64,000 nt of DNA, taken from NCBI GenBank assembly GCA_001784175.1, contig MFPR01000017.1, forward strand, positions 1-64,000, written 5' to 3'. The notes under the pieces are model-generated. The model did no database searches, was not told the DNA's origin, and saw only the letters and a program-made list of their open reading frames with translations. Shown here piece by piece: positions 41,568 to 50,879 of the stretch. The position numbers and the translations under genes were made by a program. Numbering within the stretch: the stretch's first letter is position 1; the number at the start of each line of letters is the position of its first letter. The stretch is from Candidatus Lindowbacteria bacterium RIFCSPLOWO2_12_FULL_62_27 (GTDB lineage: Bacteria; Lindowbacteria; 2-12-FULL-62-27).

Positions 41568-42929
41568 TCATCTTTTGTCTGCTGCCTCTCTCGTGGCTGC
41601 TCCCAACCCCATCCGCGCCGCCAACTGATCCTGATTGATCAGCCCCGCCTCGCGCATCTCGACGCCCGTCTCCAACGTCAACTTCTCCGCCTGCGCCTGT
41701 TTCAGCGACTCCTGCAGATTCGTCCGGTGAAACTGCACTTCCGTCCGGTATTCCGGAAATCCCCACAATTTCAACGCGAGGTCATATACGCGCTCGATCA
41801 TCCGTTTGATCCCAAGCTGGGCTGAAATGGCCGCCCGTTCCATCAGCCGCGCCTGCGCCTCCGCCCACGTCCCGCTCGGCCCGTACGAACGGCCGACCAG
41901 CATTGGAACCAGGTGCATGCCGGTGATGAGTTGCTCCTCCAGCGCCCGTAATTTTTCATAAAACCGTTCCGTCGGATTCGACGCCTGCTTGTATTCCATT
42001 TCGACGTTGCTGTACGTCACGAGGTTGGTGTCGATGTCCAGGTTCTCGACAAGGTCCACGAGTTGATTGAAATTCGCGTCGATCCGCTGTTTGTATTCCT
42101 CGTCTGTCTCCCCGCGTTTCTGCGTGTCCGGCCGGTAGACGAAATGCATCCGCGGCCACGCGGCATTGAGCTGGGCCCGGGCCATCGCCGGAATCACCTG
42201 CCTCTGCCAGTGGACATATTCGGGCAACGCATTGATGAGCGACCGGCCATATGGGCTGTCATCGTCGGGATCGAGCGCGTAATAGATGAACGTCTCCGGA
42301 TTGAGTTCGATCGGCTCGCGTTGTCCCGGCACGACCTGAAACGCCTGCAACGGTGCATTCGCTGGTATTCCCCGCATCTCTTTGGAGACTTTGTACCCAA
42401 ACCGAATCGTCCGGACCGGAATGGGTGCCAGCGTGGAAATGTCCGTCCGAGTGTTGTTCACGACGATCTCGCCGGCAAAGGCGCCGTATGTAAAATAGGA
42501 GAGGAGCAACCGGTTGAGCAGCCCGTCCATCCCGCCGTTCGAATCGATCCGCGCCGCCAGATCCCGAATGCGTTCGGAGAATTCGTATGTCTGCTCGCGC
42601 GTCTCCCGGTGAAACACGTTCACGTCATGCCCCGTGTTGCACATCCGGACCCACACCCATATCCCGCCCGAAATGTCCGGGACGTTGTCCCGAAGTTCCC
42701 GGTACTGTTCCATTTTCTGCGGTGTTTCCGTTGGCGGGTGGGGAATGAAGTAAATGTCGCCGGAGGTCGCCGCCCCGCCCCCCGAAATGTAGCCGGGCAC
42801 CGACAGCCTCGTACCGTTCGTCCCGGACGGCTTGGGCGTCCCCGCGCCCATCGACACGACGCGAACGAGAGGCCCATCCCGCACCGGCCTTCGTCTTGCC
42901 CGGAACAATTTTCTGAAAAAAGAAATCAT
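41568..42929 (-). CDS. Phage portal protein
   Basis: This 453-residue protein has the layout of DUF935/HK97-type portals: a basic N-terminus, GGIWVWVRMCNTGHDVNVFH, FIYYALDPDDDSPYGRSLIN, TYSNVEMEYKQASNP, and LVPMLVGRSYGPSGTWAEAQ, followed by a long C-terminal helix. It forms the dodecameric ring through which terminase pumps DNA. The next gene downstream in a typical head operon would be the prohead protease, but that lies 26.5 kb away beyond the cargo block. The portal itself appears complete. Confidence 0.85.
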   Translation of the reverse strand: MISFFRKLFRARRRPVRDGPLVRVVSMGAGTPKPSGTNGTRLSVPGYISGGGAATSGDIYFIPHPPTETPQKMEQYRELRDNVPDISGGIWVWVRMCNTGHDVNVFHRETREQTYEFSERIRDLAARIDSNGGMDGLLNRLLLSYFTYGAFAGEIVVNNTRTDISTLAPIPVRTIRFGYKVSKEMRGIPANAPLQAFQVVPGQREPIELNPETFIYYALDPDDDSPYGRSLINALPEYVHWQRQVIPAMARAQLNAAWPRMHFVYRPDTQKRGETDEEYKQRIDANFNQLVDLVENLDIDTNLVTYSNVEMEYKQASNPTERFYEKLRALEEQLITGMHLVPMLVGRSYGPSGTWAEAQARLMERAAISAQLGIKRMIERVYDLALKLWGFPEYRTEVQFHRTNLQESLKQAQAEKLTLETGVEMREAGLINQDQLAARMGLGAATREAADKR

Positions 42930-42933
42930 CGAC

Positions 42934-43239
42934 CTATGCTGGTTTCCAGAAAGGAAATCTCCTGCGAACCCAGAACTCGTATTTCAATTCTGGCTTGCCC
43001 CGATGGAACTTCTGAAAAAACTCCGGGTCCGTCGGATGCGTGTCCGGCAAATCCCGGTGTTGCCGAAGATCCGCCCGCTCATCCCGAATGACCACCTGCA
43101 CCTTGCTCTGCGGCTTGTCGCGTTCGATCGTCACGGTCACCGTTGTAGTTTCCGTGGCTGTCGCCGCCGAACCTGTTCCAACTGCCGGCGGTACAGCCGC
43201 CACGGCCGACTCCGCTCTGTTTTTTCTGAATCTCATCAT
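42934..43239 (-). CDS. Small phage protein between terS and portal
   Basis: GGGAGGGAAC precedes ATG 43239, an excellent ribosome-binding site. The 101-residue protein has a Thr/Ala-rich strand region (ATATETTTVTVTIERDK) and a basic C-terminus with RRRFPFWKPA. No family recognised. It lies 4 bases upstream of the portal gene and is probably a minor head or packaging protein. Confidence 0.55.
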   Translation of the reverse strand: MMRFRKNRAESAVAAVPPAVGTGSAATATETTTVTVTIERDKPQSKVQVVIRDERADLRQHRDLPDTHPTDPEFFQKFHRGKPELKYEFWVRRRFPFWKPA

Positions 43240-43272
43240 GTTCCCTCCCCCCATTTCTTGGCTCACGCCGCT

Positions 43273-43920
43273 TCAGCCGCTCGCCACTTTCTCGATCTCT
43301 TCAAACCCACTCCCTTGCTCCACAGCCCGGTTCCACAAATTGAGCAGCATCGCATCCCGCGTAGCCGGATCCAGCACATTCGGCCGGCCACCTGGTATCG
43401 GCGTGGCAACCGCGCTGATCCCCAGCATCTCCAAATCCCGCCGACAGCTTTCGGAGAGCCGAACAATCAGATCCAGTACGGGGTTGACCTCTCCCTCGAC
43501 CACCTCGCCCGTCTTGACCATGTATTCGTACCCGCGAAAAATCCGCATCGTCTTGCTCACAAAATTCTGCAGGATCCACCGCGCCCGCGGATCGTTCATA
43601 TCCAGCCCATACCGGTTCACAAACGCGATCGCATATTCCTCCGCCTCGGCATACTCCTGCGTCCGAACCCGCTTGGAATACATCCCGTGCTTGAATGCGT
43701 TCTCATTCCCGGCGGCCCCTGTCGAAAGTCCGCCATGCCAAAGACATCGTCCAGACGAGCCTTCGGTATGCGGCGGCCATTCGCAGACGGCGCCGCTATG
43801 AAGCCGCGCCCCGCAGACCGCCCGCCCGAGTCGTTTTTCCGCTCCCTGAATTTTTTTGAGATGTGTCTTGTCCCATCTGGGCGACGGCATCGTTCCTTGC
43901 CGTGCCACGCTCTCACTCAT
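43273..43920 (-). CDS. Probable phage terminase small subunit
   Basis: The 215-residue protein carries the motif RCLWHGGLSTGAAGNENAFK followed by HG-x-YS, together with CGARLHSGAVCEWPPH. This Cys/His plus HGG-TG-GN-NA-KHG pattern is typical of small proteins annotated as terminase small subunits in many prophages. It overlaps the gene upstream by ATGA. It recognises packaging sites and recruits TerL, which is unusually encoded more than 33 kb away. Confidence 0.72.
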   Translation of the reverse strand: MSESVARQGTMPSPRWDKTHLKKIQGAEKRLGRAVCGARLHSGAVCEWPPHTEGSSGRCLWHGGLSTGAAGNENAFKHGMYSKRVRTQEYAEAEEYAIAFVNRYGLDMNDPRARWILQNFVSKTMRIFRGYEYMVKTGEVVEGEVNPVLDLIVRLSESCRRDLEMLGISAVATPIPGGRPNVLDPATRDAMLLNLWNRAVEQGSGFEEIEKVASG

Positions 43921-44174
43921 TCATCCATCCCCCGAGTCTTCCGCGGATCCGGACACTCGACCTTGACCACGCCGGCCACCCCACCAAACATCCGCGCCCA
44001 CCCGTAGTAGCAGGACTCCAATTTCTCCGCCGCCTCTTTCGCATTCCGCGCAAAAATGATCCGGCCCACGACAGACAGCGCCCCGCGCGAAGCACGCCAT
44101 CCTGTCCTCCGCATCACCACCGCGTACGCTTTCATTTCCGTGTCCTTGGACGCTACTGTTCCCGACAGAGCCAT
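43917..44174 (-). CDS. Small phage protein upstream of terS
   Basis: This 85-residue protein has a central segment GRIIFARNAKEAAEKLESCY followed by YGWARMFGG. It is ATGA-coupled to the terminase gene. The function is unknown; position suggests packaging or head assembly. Confidence 0.5.
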   Translation of the reverse strand: MALSGTVASKDTEMKAYAVVMRRTGWRASRGALSVVGRIIFARNAKEAAEKLESCYYGWARMFGGVAGVVKVECPDPRKTRGMDE

Positions 44175-44183
44175 ATTTCCCCC

Positions 44184-44603
44184 TCAAACCCCAAGAATAT
44201 GGATACTCGCCGCCGACCCCATCCCCGACGTTTTATTTTTCAGCAGCACTCTCACCCGCTTGTAGACCTGTTCGATCACCCTCTCGACGTGCGCCGACCC
44301 GGCATTCAGAGTCGTCTCCGTTTGAACGGTCTCATCAAACTCTACTCCATCCACAGACCCCTCAATGAGAAATTTAATCTGATTCGCCCCCGAATTTTTC
44401 ACCCGGAGTGTCAACAGCGTGCAATCCGCCACCAGTACCCCCGGCCGTGTCGTATCGTAGGCATCCGGCGTGACCGCAATCATCTCCGCTTCATCCACAT
44501 GCGCTGCATTCAGGATATCCTGCACATCTCTCTGCCTGCTCGTCACGCCGTGGCCATAACAACCATTTGCCGAAGAGTCAATAAAATCGCCCGCCAAATA
44601 CAA
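44184..44603 (-). CDS. Phage protein, first gene of the minus-strand head operon
   Basis: The frame opens at TTG 44603 without a ribosome-binding site; a GTG (VTSRQRDVQ...) about 20 codons in is an alternative. The beta-rich product (LTLRVKNSGANQIKFLIEGS, then VEFDETVQTETTL) looks like a small virion protein. It is divergent from the regulator at 44.6 kb. The weak start hints that the 5' end may be truncated. Confidence 0.5.
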   Translation of the reverse strand: MYLAGDFIDSSANGCYGHGVTSRQRDVQDILNAAHVDEAEMIAVTPDAYDTTRPGVLVADCTLLTLRVKNSGANQIKFLIEGSVDGVEFDETVQTETTLNAGSAHVERVIEQVYKRVRVLLKNKTSGMGSAASIHILGV

Positions 44604-44632
44604 TGGTTTTATGAAATGTATTTTTGAGATAG

Positions 44633-45049
44633 ATGTGGATCATGAATCCACAAATGGAACGCCTGCGAAAAAGACTGGTCAAGCGCACAACCATTCTATC
44701 GGACCAAGAGGTCGCCGCAGTCGTGAAATTGATGTGCCAGAACCTGGGCGACCATTTTGTAAGCGCCGCGGCCGAATTCGGAGTTTCGATGCAGGACGGC
44801 GTCCGTTACGGGTCCCTCTCGGCAAAATGCCAGGAAGCCCGGGAAAAACGCCGCATGAGCATCAAACAAATTTCCGCCGAATTGAAAATCCCGCAGTATC
44901 GTCTGCAAGCAATTGAAGAAGGTCACGCCGCCGGATCATTTTTGCCGGCCGTTTTCAAAACGTATATCGCCTTCCTCGGAATCGGCCGCTGGGTGTCGCA
45001 ATGGAAATCAAAAAACAAGGATTTCGCATCTCGCTTGGGAATCCTCTAA
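44633..45049 (+). CDS. XRE-type helix-turn-helix regulator
   Basis: Residues ~60-115 form an XRE HTH: REKRRMSIKQISAELKIPQY followed by RLQAIEEG. A helical N-terminal region precedes it and a short C-terminal helix follows. ATG 44633 or 44642 is possible. It is divergent from the phage head operon and first in line before the defence genes, so it may control either. No cognate operator repeat was identified. Confidence 0.7.
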   Translation: MWIMNPQMERLRKRLVKRTTILSDQEVAAVVKLMCQNLGDHFVSAAAEFGVSMQDGVRYGSLSAKCQEAREKRRMSIKQISAELKIPQYRLQAIEEGHAAGSFLPAVFKTYIAFLGIGRWVSQWKSKNKDFASRLGIL

Positions 45050-45065
45050 CCGGCTGGCGACCATC

Positions 45066-45695
45066 ATGGACAAACTCACGTTTGCAGGAATCATCCTCGC
45101 CGTCCAGCCCAGAATCCGCCTGATCCGTTCGTTCGATCAGAGCAGTCACGCCTATCTGGGATTCGTCTTGCGGATCAGAGGTACGCTGGCCGGTCAGGAA
45201 CGCGAATTCACCGTGGGCATCGGCAATGCCGCCCATGCCAAACACCAGTTCCGCGCCGGCGACGCCATCAGCGGCGAATGCCTTCCGGTAGCCGACCCAG
45301 AAAAAGAGCCGGTCGATTATTACAAAACCAGCAAATTGAAACTCACCGCCCGCCCGGAACAGTCGCCGCCGTCCGCGCCTCCGCCATGGCTCGGCATCCC
45401 GCCGACCTTGCCGACCTACCGCGCCCGAGGCCACCGCCGCCTGGCCGCCCGCACCTACGACACCCAGTGCCTCACGTGTATATGGGCCTGCCGTATGTCC
45501 GTCGAAATGATCATCGACCACTGGAACCCGTCCAAAAAACGCTACCGCACCGAAACCTTCTGTTACGGTCCCAAATCCTGCCCCCTCTACAAACCCGGCC
45601 CCACCCGCAAAGTCCCCGGCCGACGCGGCATGAGCTGGACAGAAGAGGACTGGGTTGATGAGCAAGCGACTGCCCATAGAGGGGAGCACGACTAA
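45066..45695 (+). CDS. Zinc-site protein with OB-like N-terminus
   Basis: This 209-residue protein has a beta-rich N-terminal ~110 residues (YLGFVLRIRGTLAGQEREFT) resembling an OB-fold, a Pro-rich linker, and a C-terminal tetracysteine region (CLTCIWACRMSVEM, then ETFCYGPKSCPLYK and RRGMSWTEEDWVDE). I recall this C-terminal signature in uncharacterised proteins near restriction loci but know no function. It overlaps the next gene by 38 bases, implying coupling with the nuclease-like protein. Confidence 0.55.
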   Translation: MDKLTFAGIILAVQPRIRLIRSFDQSSHAYLGFVLRIRGTLAGQEREFTVGIGNAAHAKHQFRAGDAISGECLPVADPEKEPVDYYKTSKLKLTARPEQSPPSAPPPWLGIPPTLPTYRARGHRRLAARTYDTQCLTCIWACRMSVEMIIDHWNPSKKRYRTETFCYGPKSCPLYKPGPTRKVPGRRGMSWTEEDWVDEQATAHRGEHD

Positions 45696-46716
45696 GCGCA
45701 TGCAGATTCCTGTCCTCCGCTCCGGCGAACAGATCACGAATCTACCCGCCGCGCTTGGTTCCCTCAAGGAAACGCGGCTGACCGCATTCCTCGCCTATCT
45801 CATGGGTCTTTGCCCACAGCCATTCACTGATCTGTTCCTGGACGAGAGCGAAAAAATATCAAGAATTCTTATCGAGTACGCGGAATACGATGGGCGCTAT
45901 GACATCGTCCTGGAGGGCATCAAAACCACAACGATTATTGAGGCCAAGACCACCTTTGAGCAGTCCAGAAAGCAGATCACGAAATATATTTCCACGCTCG
46001 CTCGCCGTAAGGGACAACATTTCAAGGTTGTCCTGCTGGATGTGGGGTCCAAGGCATCCAGCTACTGGATGCGCGACATGCGCGACGAACTGCCTCCCAA
46101 CTGCCAAATCGACTTTGTCTCTTGGAATCAAGTGCTGGCAAAACTACGATGGGTCTTGAAGTCCAAATACATTCGGCGGCTTTCGCCATTTGCGCAAGGA
46201 CTCGCCGCAGATATAATCACGCACCTAAAGGAGAACGCCATGGTCAAAGAACGCGAAGGTGAAATATACGTGAGAGACATGAGCGGCCGATCCGTCGAAC
46301 TGTTTTTCCGCCACCGGATATACAGATCCCAACCGAAGTTCTATAACTCGGCCAAGGGGAACCTCTATTTTTCTCCGATCTTCACCCACGCGGCGAACCT
46401 GTCCTTTGCAGGCCACGAATACATGAACCTGCGTGACGGCCTCTCGTACATCGCCAAAATCAGGCACCTCGAAATTGTCCCCAATAAACACATGAAGGAA
46501 TTTCTGATGGATCACGATCATCCAAACGCGGCCGAGGCGGCAAAATTCAGCCTCAAAGGCGCCAAACACAAAACGCTGCTGGTGCTATTGCTCGACCGAC
46601 CCCACCGGCTGTTCCTGACACCGCTGACCAAAACAAAATTGAACATCCATGGCGCCACGGGATCCAGATCATTCACCTTGGATCGACTGCTGACCGCCGC
46701 CGAATCCGGGAGGTAG
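45658..46716 (+). CDS. PD-(D/E)XK nuclease-like protein upstream of hsdR
   Basis: The 352-residue protein has a restriction-like core: YDIVLEGIKTTTIIEAKT, with Asp and E-A-K in the right order and spacing. A ~140-residue C-terminal part (LFFRHRIYRSQPKFYNSAKG) is unrecognised. ATG 45658 behind GAGG is used; ATG 45700 is an alternative. It ends 9 bases before hsdR. Type I loci often carry extra genes; this one may be an added nuclease or a separate defence gene. Confidence 0.65.
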   Translation: MSKRLPIEGSTTKRMQIPVLRSGEQITNLPAALGSLKETRLTAFLAYLMGLCPQPFTDLFLDESEKISRILIEYAEYDGRYDIVLEGIKTTTIIEAKTTFEQSRKQITKYISTLARRKGQHFKVVLLDVGSKASSYWMRDMRDELPPNCQIDFVSWNQVLAKLRWVLKSKYIRRLSPFAQGLAADIITHLKENAMVKEREGEIYVRDMSGRSVELFFRHRIYRSQPKFYNSAKGNLYFSPIFTHAANLSFAGHEYMNLRDGLSYIAKIRHLEIVPNKHMKEFLMDHDHPNAAEAAKFSLKGAKHKTLLVLLLDRPHRLFLTPLTKTKLNIHGATGSRSFTLDRLLTAAESGR

Positions 46717-46725
46717 TCGGAACGC

Positions 46726-49410
46726 ATGACGCAGGACGAAGCCGAGTGGAAGACCCGTAAAGAGCGAATCGACAAACGTCTCAAATTGCTCAACCCCGCG
46801 TGGTCCATCATCCATTACAAAGAAGGCATGGACACGTCCGTCCTGAAAGCCCACGCCGTCGAGGAGTATCCGACCCAAAACGGCCCCGCCGACTACGCGC
46901 TGTTTGTCGCCGGACGCCTTCTCGGTATACTTGAAGCAAAAAAAGTCGGTGTCGGCCCGCAGAATGTCCTCGAACAGGCCAAACGCTATGCCAAGGGTGT
47001 CACGGACGGATCTGGAAACTGGAACGGCTTTCGCGTCCCGTTTCTATATTCCTCCAACGGCGAACTCATTTTCCACGCCGACGTCCGATCCGGCAAAATC
47101 ATTTCACGCCAGCTGGCCGATTTCCATACGCCGGCCGCGCTCGCTGATTTTTTTGCTCACGCTCCCGACGCCGGCCACGCATGGCTGAAATCCACGCCGA
47201 ATACGATTGATAAACTCCGCGACTACCAAAAAAAGGCCATCGCCGCCTGTGAGTCGGCCATCCTCTCCGGCAAACGCGCCATGCTCGTCGCGATGGCAAC
47301 TGGCACCGGCAAAACGTTCATGACCGTCGCCCAAGTTTACCGCCAGCTGGAATCCAAGGCCGCCCGCCGAATCCTCTTTCTCGTCGACCGCAAAGCCCTC
47401 GCCGCGCAGGCTGTCCGCGCTTTCGCGTCGTTCCAGACGCCCCGAGGAAACAAATTCGATCAGGAGTACGAAGTTTACAGCCAGAAGTTTCGCAAGGAGG
47501 ATTTCGGCGATGATGAGCCATATGATCCGAAGCTGTTGCCGACCGAATACTTGACCAAACCGGACGCTTCAAAAACATTCGTCTATGTCTGCACCATCCA
47601 GCGCATGGCCATCAATCTCCTCGGAAAGCAGGCCTATCAGTCTGGAGGCGAAAGCGGAGAGGACGATGAGGATGCGGACAAACTCGATATTCCGATTCAT
47701 GCCTTTGACGTGGTCATCGCCGATGAGTGCCATCGCGGCTACACTTCCAAAGAAACCGGCATCTGGCGGCAGGTGCTCGACTATTTCGACGCCGTGAAAA
47801 TCGGCCTGACCGCCACGCCGGCCGCCCACTCCCTGACCCTTTTCAGGGAGGTCGTCTACCGCTACACGACCGACGAGGCCATTGACGACGGCTGGCTCGT
47901 CGAATATGAACCGGTCAAAATCAACTCGAACGTCCGCATGCAGGGCGCATTTCTCAAGGAAGGCGAACTCGTTGGCCGCGTCGACACGGAAACCGGCGTG
48001 GAAAAACTCGACGAGCTGGAGGATGAGCGCGCCTACGACAGCAGTCAGATCGAAAGAGACATCACCGCGCCGGACAGCAACCGCAAAATTATCGCGGAAA
48101 TCGCCAAATATGCTCTCGCCCATGAAACCGAAACAGGCCGCTTTCCGAAAATCCTGATCTTCGCCGCCAACGATATCCCTCACACGTCCCACGCGCAACA
48201 ACTCGTGAATATCGCGCGCGAGGTGTTCAACCGGGGGGATGACTTCGTCCAGAAAATCACCGGCGCCAAGGACGTCGACCGGCCGCTTCAGAGAATACGC
48301 GAGTTCCGAAACCGCCCCGAGCCTAAAATCGTTGTAACCGTCGACATGCTCTCAACCGGCGTCGACGTACCGGCCATCGAGTTCATCGTTTTTCTGCGCC
48401 CCGTAAAATCCCGCATCCTCTGGACGCAGATGCTCGGACGCGGCACCCGCCGCTGTGACGCCATCAACAAAAAGAAGTTCGTCATCTTCGACTGCTTTAA
48501 CGGCACGCTCATCGAATACTTCAAAAACTCCACCGATTTCAAAATCGAAATGCAGAAGGATACCGTGCCGATCGAAGAGGTCATCGAAAATATTTACAAC
48601 AACGTCGACCGTGACTATCACGTCAAAGTCCTGGTACGCCGTCTGCGCCGTATTGAGCGCGATATGAGCGGCGAAGCCCGCGAACGGTTCGCGGCTTTTA
48701 TTCCCGAGGGAGACATCGGCAAATTCGCCGGCGACATCCCCCGCGCGATCAAGGCCGACTTCTCCGGCGCTATGAAACTGCTTCGCGACAAGAATTTTCA
48801 GGAACTCCTGCTGAATTACCCAAAGGCCAAACGAACTTTTTTGAAGGGATACGAGATCCAGGACACGGTCTCGTCGGAATTGGTCTTTCGCATGGGATCG
48901 GAATACAAAAAACCGGAAGACTATCTGGTCTTGTTTGATCGGTTCGTCAAGGAACATCAAAACGAGATCGAAGCCATTCGCATCCTGCTGGCCCGGCCCA
49001 AAAAATGGAATCCGAAAGCGCTCGATGAATTGAAAAAGAAACTCGAACAGAACCAGTTCCGGCTATCGGACCTCCAAAAAGCCCACCGGCTCGTGTACCA
49101 TAAGGACTTGGCCGACATCATTTCGATGATCAAGCATGCCGTGCGCAAGGAAGAGCCGGTTTTGTCGGCGGAAGAGCGGGTTGACCGCGCCATGAGCAAT
49201 GTCACTTCAGGCAAGACATTCACCGCCGAACAGCGCCAATGGCTGGATCTCATCCGCCACCATCTCGTGGAGAACCTGACGCTCGATCAGGAGGATTTCG
49301 ACCTCGCGCCCATCTTCGAACAGCGCGGAGGCCTCGCCGTCGCCCGCAATGTCTTCCGTGACCGATTTGATTCTCTCATCGAGGAGATCAACTATGCCCT
49401 CGCGGCGTGA
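46726..49410 (+). CDS. hsdR: Type I restriction endonuclease subunit R
   Basis: The 894-residue protein has the N-terminal nuclease core GPADYALFVAGRLLGILEAK (Asp56, E70-x-K72), then a superfamily-2 translocase with Walker A ATGTGKTFM (about 191-199), IADECHRGY (DECH box), a helicase motif III-like GLTATPAA, and motif VI QMLGRGTRR. The C-terminal region has a charged helical domain as in EcoEI-type HsdR. It cuts DNA after translocation when the site is unmethylated. The order R-M-S is less common than R after M-S. Confidence 0.92.
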   Translation: MTQDEAEWKTRKERIDKRLKLLNPAWSIIHYKEGMDTSVLKAHAVEEYPTQNGPADYALFVAGRLLGILEAKKVGVGPQNVLEQAKRYAKGVTDGSGNWNGFRVPFLYSSNGELIFHADVRSGKIISRQLADFHTPAALADFFAHAPDAGHAWLKSTPNTIDKLRDYQKKAIAACESAILSGKRAMLVAMATGTGKTFMTVAQVYRQLESKAARRILFLVDRKALAAQAVRAFASFQTPRGNKFDQEYEVYSQKFRKEDFGDDEPYDPKLLPTEYLTKPDASKTFVYVCTIQRMAINLLGKQAYQSGGESGEDDEDADKLDIPIHAFDVVIADECHRGYTSKETGIWRQVLDYFDAVKIGLTATPAAHSLTLFREVVYRYTTDEAIDDGWLVEYEPVKINSNVRMQGAFLKEGELVGRVDTETGVEKLDELEDERAYDSSQIERDITAPDSNRKIIAEIAKYALAHETETGRFPKILIFAANDIPHTSHAQQLVNIAREVFNRGDDFVQKITGAKDVDRPLQRIREFRNRPEPKIVVTVDMLSTGVDVPAIEFIVFLRPVKSRILWTQMLGRGTRRCDAINKKKFVIFDCFNGTLIEYFKNSTDFKIEMQKDTVPIEEVIENIYNNVDRDYHVKVLVRRLRRIERDMSGEARERFAAFIPEGDIGKFAGDIPRAIKADFSGAMKLLRDKNFQELLLNYPKAKRTFLKGYEIQDTVSSELVFRMGSEYKKPEDYLVLFDRFVKEHQNEIEAIRILLARPKKWNPKALDELKKKLEQNQFRLSDLQKAHRLVYHKDLADIISMIKHAVRKEEPVLSAEERVDRAMSNVTSGKTFTAEQRQWLDLIRHHLVENLTLDQEDFDLAPIFEQRGGLAVARNVFRDRFDSLIEEINYALAA

Positions 49411-49419
49411 TTTCAATCT

Positions 49420-49440
49420 CCTCCCCCCTTGCGGGGGAGG
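49420..49440 (+). repeat. GC hairpin between hsdR and hsdM
   Basis: CCTCCCCC (49420-49427) pairs with GGGGGAGG (49433-49440) around five bases, followed by a G-rich run. It resembles dispersed intergenic palindromes and lies between the hsdR stop and hsdM start. It may tune expression of the two genes by pausing or RNA processing. No T-run follows, so it is not a classical terminator. Confidence 0.5.
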
Positions 49441-49463
49441 CTGGGTGGGGGGTCGAGGACAAC

Positions 49464-50879
49464 ATGTCTGACATCGTCAACAAACTCTGGGGCTTTTGCC
49501 ACACCCTCCGCCACGATGGCATCGATTACGGCGACTACATCGAACAGCTCACGTATCTGCTCTTCCTCAAAATGGCCGACGAACGCGAGGTCGTCATTCC
49601 CAAGGGCTTCGACTGGAATAGCCTCAAGACACGCTCCGGCACCGACTTGACCGACCACTACGCCGAAATCCTCCGAAAACTGCGCGAGGAAAAGGGACTG
49701 CTCGGCGACATCTTCGCCCAGTCCATGCCCCGGTTCAATAATCCCGTCAATCTCAAACGCCTCGTCACCATGATCGACGAGGAACACTGGTCGGCGATGG
49801 ATGTCGACGTGAAAGGCGCCTGTTTCGAGGGACTGCTCGAGAAGGCGGCCAGCGAAGGCAAGAAAGGCGCCGGGCAATATTTCACGCCGCGCGTGCTCAT
49901 TCAGTCGGTTGTCCGCGTCATGAAACCCGACCCGCGCGCCCGGACGGATTTCACCCTCTGCGACCCCGCCTGCGGCAGCGGTGGATTTCTCATGTCCGCC
50001 TATGAATGGCTCATGGGCGTCACGAAAGGCGCGCTGGAGCGCGGCGAGATCAAACGCATCAAGACCAAGACCTACTTCGGCCAGGACCTCGTCCCGCGTC
50101 CCCGTCGCCTCGCGCTCATGAATCTATATCTCCACGGCATCGTCCCAAAAATTTATCTCGGCGATGCCATCTATGAGCCCGATCGCGGCGAACTCTATGA
50201 CTGCGTCCTCACCAACCCGCCCTTCGGCACCAAAGGCGCCAATCAAGCCCCTGACCGCGAGGATTTCACAATCGAGACCAGCAACAAACAGCTCAACTTT
50301 GTCCAGCACGTCGTGAACATCCTCAAAGACGGCGGCCGCGCCGCGATGGTTCTGCCGGACAACTGTCTCTTCGAAGGCAAAGCCGGCGAGGTCTTCAAGA
50401 TTCTGATGCAGGACTGCAACCTCCACACGGTCCTGCGCCTGCCGCGCGGCACCTTCACGCCCTACAGTCAGGGCGTCAAAGCCAACGTCGTCTTTTTCCA
50501 AAAAGGCGTGAAGACCGAACACGTCTGGATTTTCGACGCCCGATCCAACGTCCCCGGCATCACCAAAAAAGACCGCCCCCTCGCCCGCGCGCACTTCGAG
50601 GAATTCGAAAAATGCTACGGCAAAGATCCCAACGGCCAGAGCAAACGCGAGGACACCGGCGAGTCGGGCCGGTTCCGCAAGTTCCACATCAGCGACATCG
50701 AAAACCGCGACTACAAACTCGACATCACCTGGCTCAAGGACGATTCCCTCGAAGACGCCGACGACCTCCCCGCCCCGGAAGAACTGGCCGCCGAAGCCAT
50801 CACCGAACTCGAAGCCGCTGTGGATGAACTCAAGGCAATCGTGGCACTTGTGGAAAATAATGAGGGCGTTGAGAAATGA
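49464..50879 (+). CDS. hsdM: Type I restriction-modification methyltransferase subunit M
   Basis: ATG 49464 behind GAGG gives 471 residues. N-terminal helices (LWGFCHTLRHDGIDYGDYIE) precede the methyltransferase core with GAGQYFTPRVLI, DPACGSGGFLMS (about 167) and NPPFGTKG (about 250), the adenine N6-methylase motif. It methylates host sites and pairs with HsdS. All motifs are intact. Confidence 0.93.
   Translation: MSDIVNKLWGFCHTLRHDGIDYGDYIEQLTYLLFLKMADEREVVIPKGFDWNSLKTRSGTDLTDHYAEILRKLREEKGLLGDIFAQSMPRFNNPVNLKRLVTMIDEEHWSAMDVDVKGACFEGLLEKAASEGKKGAGQYFTPRVLIQSVVRVMKPDPRARTDFTLCDPACGSGGFLMSAYEWLMGVTKGALERGEIKRIKTKTYFGQDLVPRPRRLALMNLYLHGIVPKIYLGDAIYEPDRGELYDCVLTNPPFGTKGANQAPDREDFTIETSNKQLNFVQHVVNILKDGGRAAMVLPDNCLFEGKAGEVFKILMQDCNLHTVLRLPRGTFTPYSQGVKANVVFFQKGVKTEHVWIFDARSNVPGITKKDRPLARAHFEEFEKCYGKDPNGQSKREDTGESGRFRKFHISDIENRDYKLDITWLKDDSLEDADDLPAPEELAAEAITELEAAVDELKAIVALVENNEGVEK

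Noticed and set aside
43921-44187. Alternative overlapping minus-strand frames upstream of terS
   Set aside because: The frame ending at 43917 is coupled to terS by ATGA and looks more protein-like; the others are shadows.
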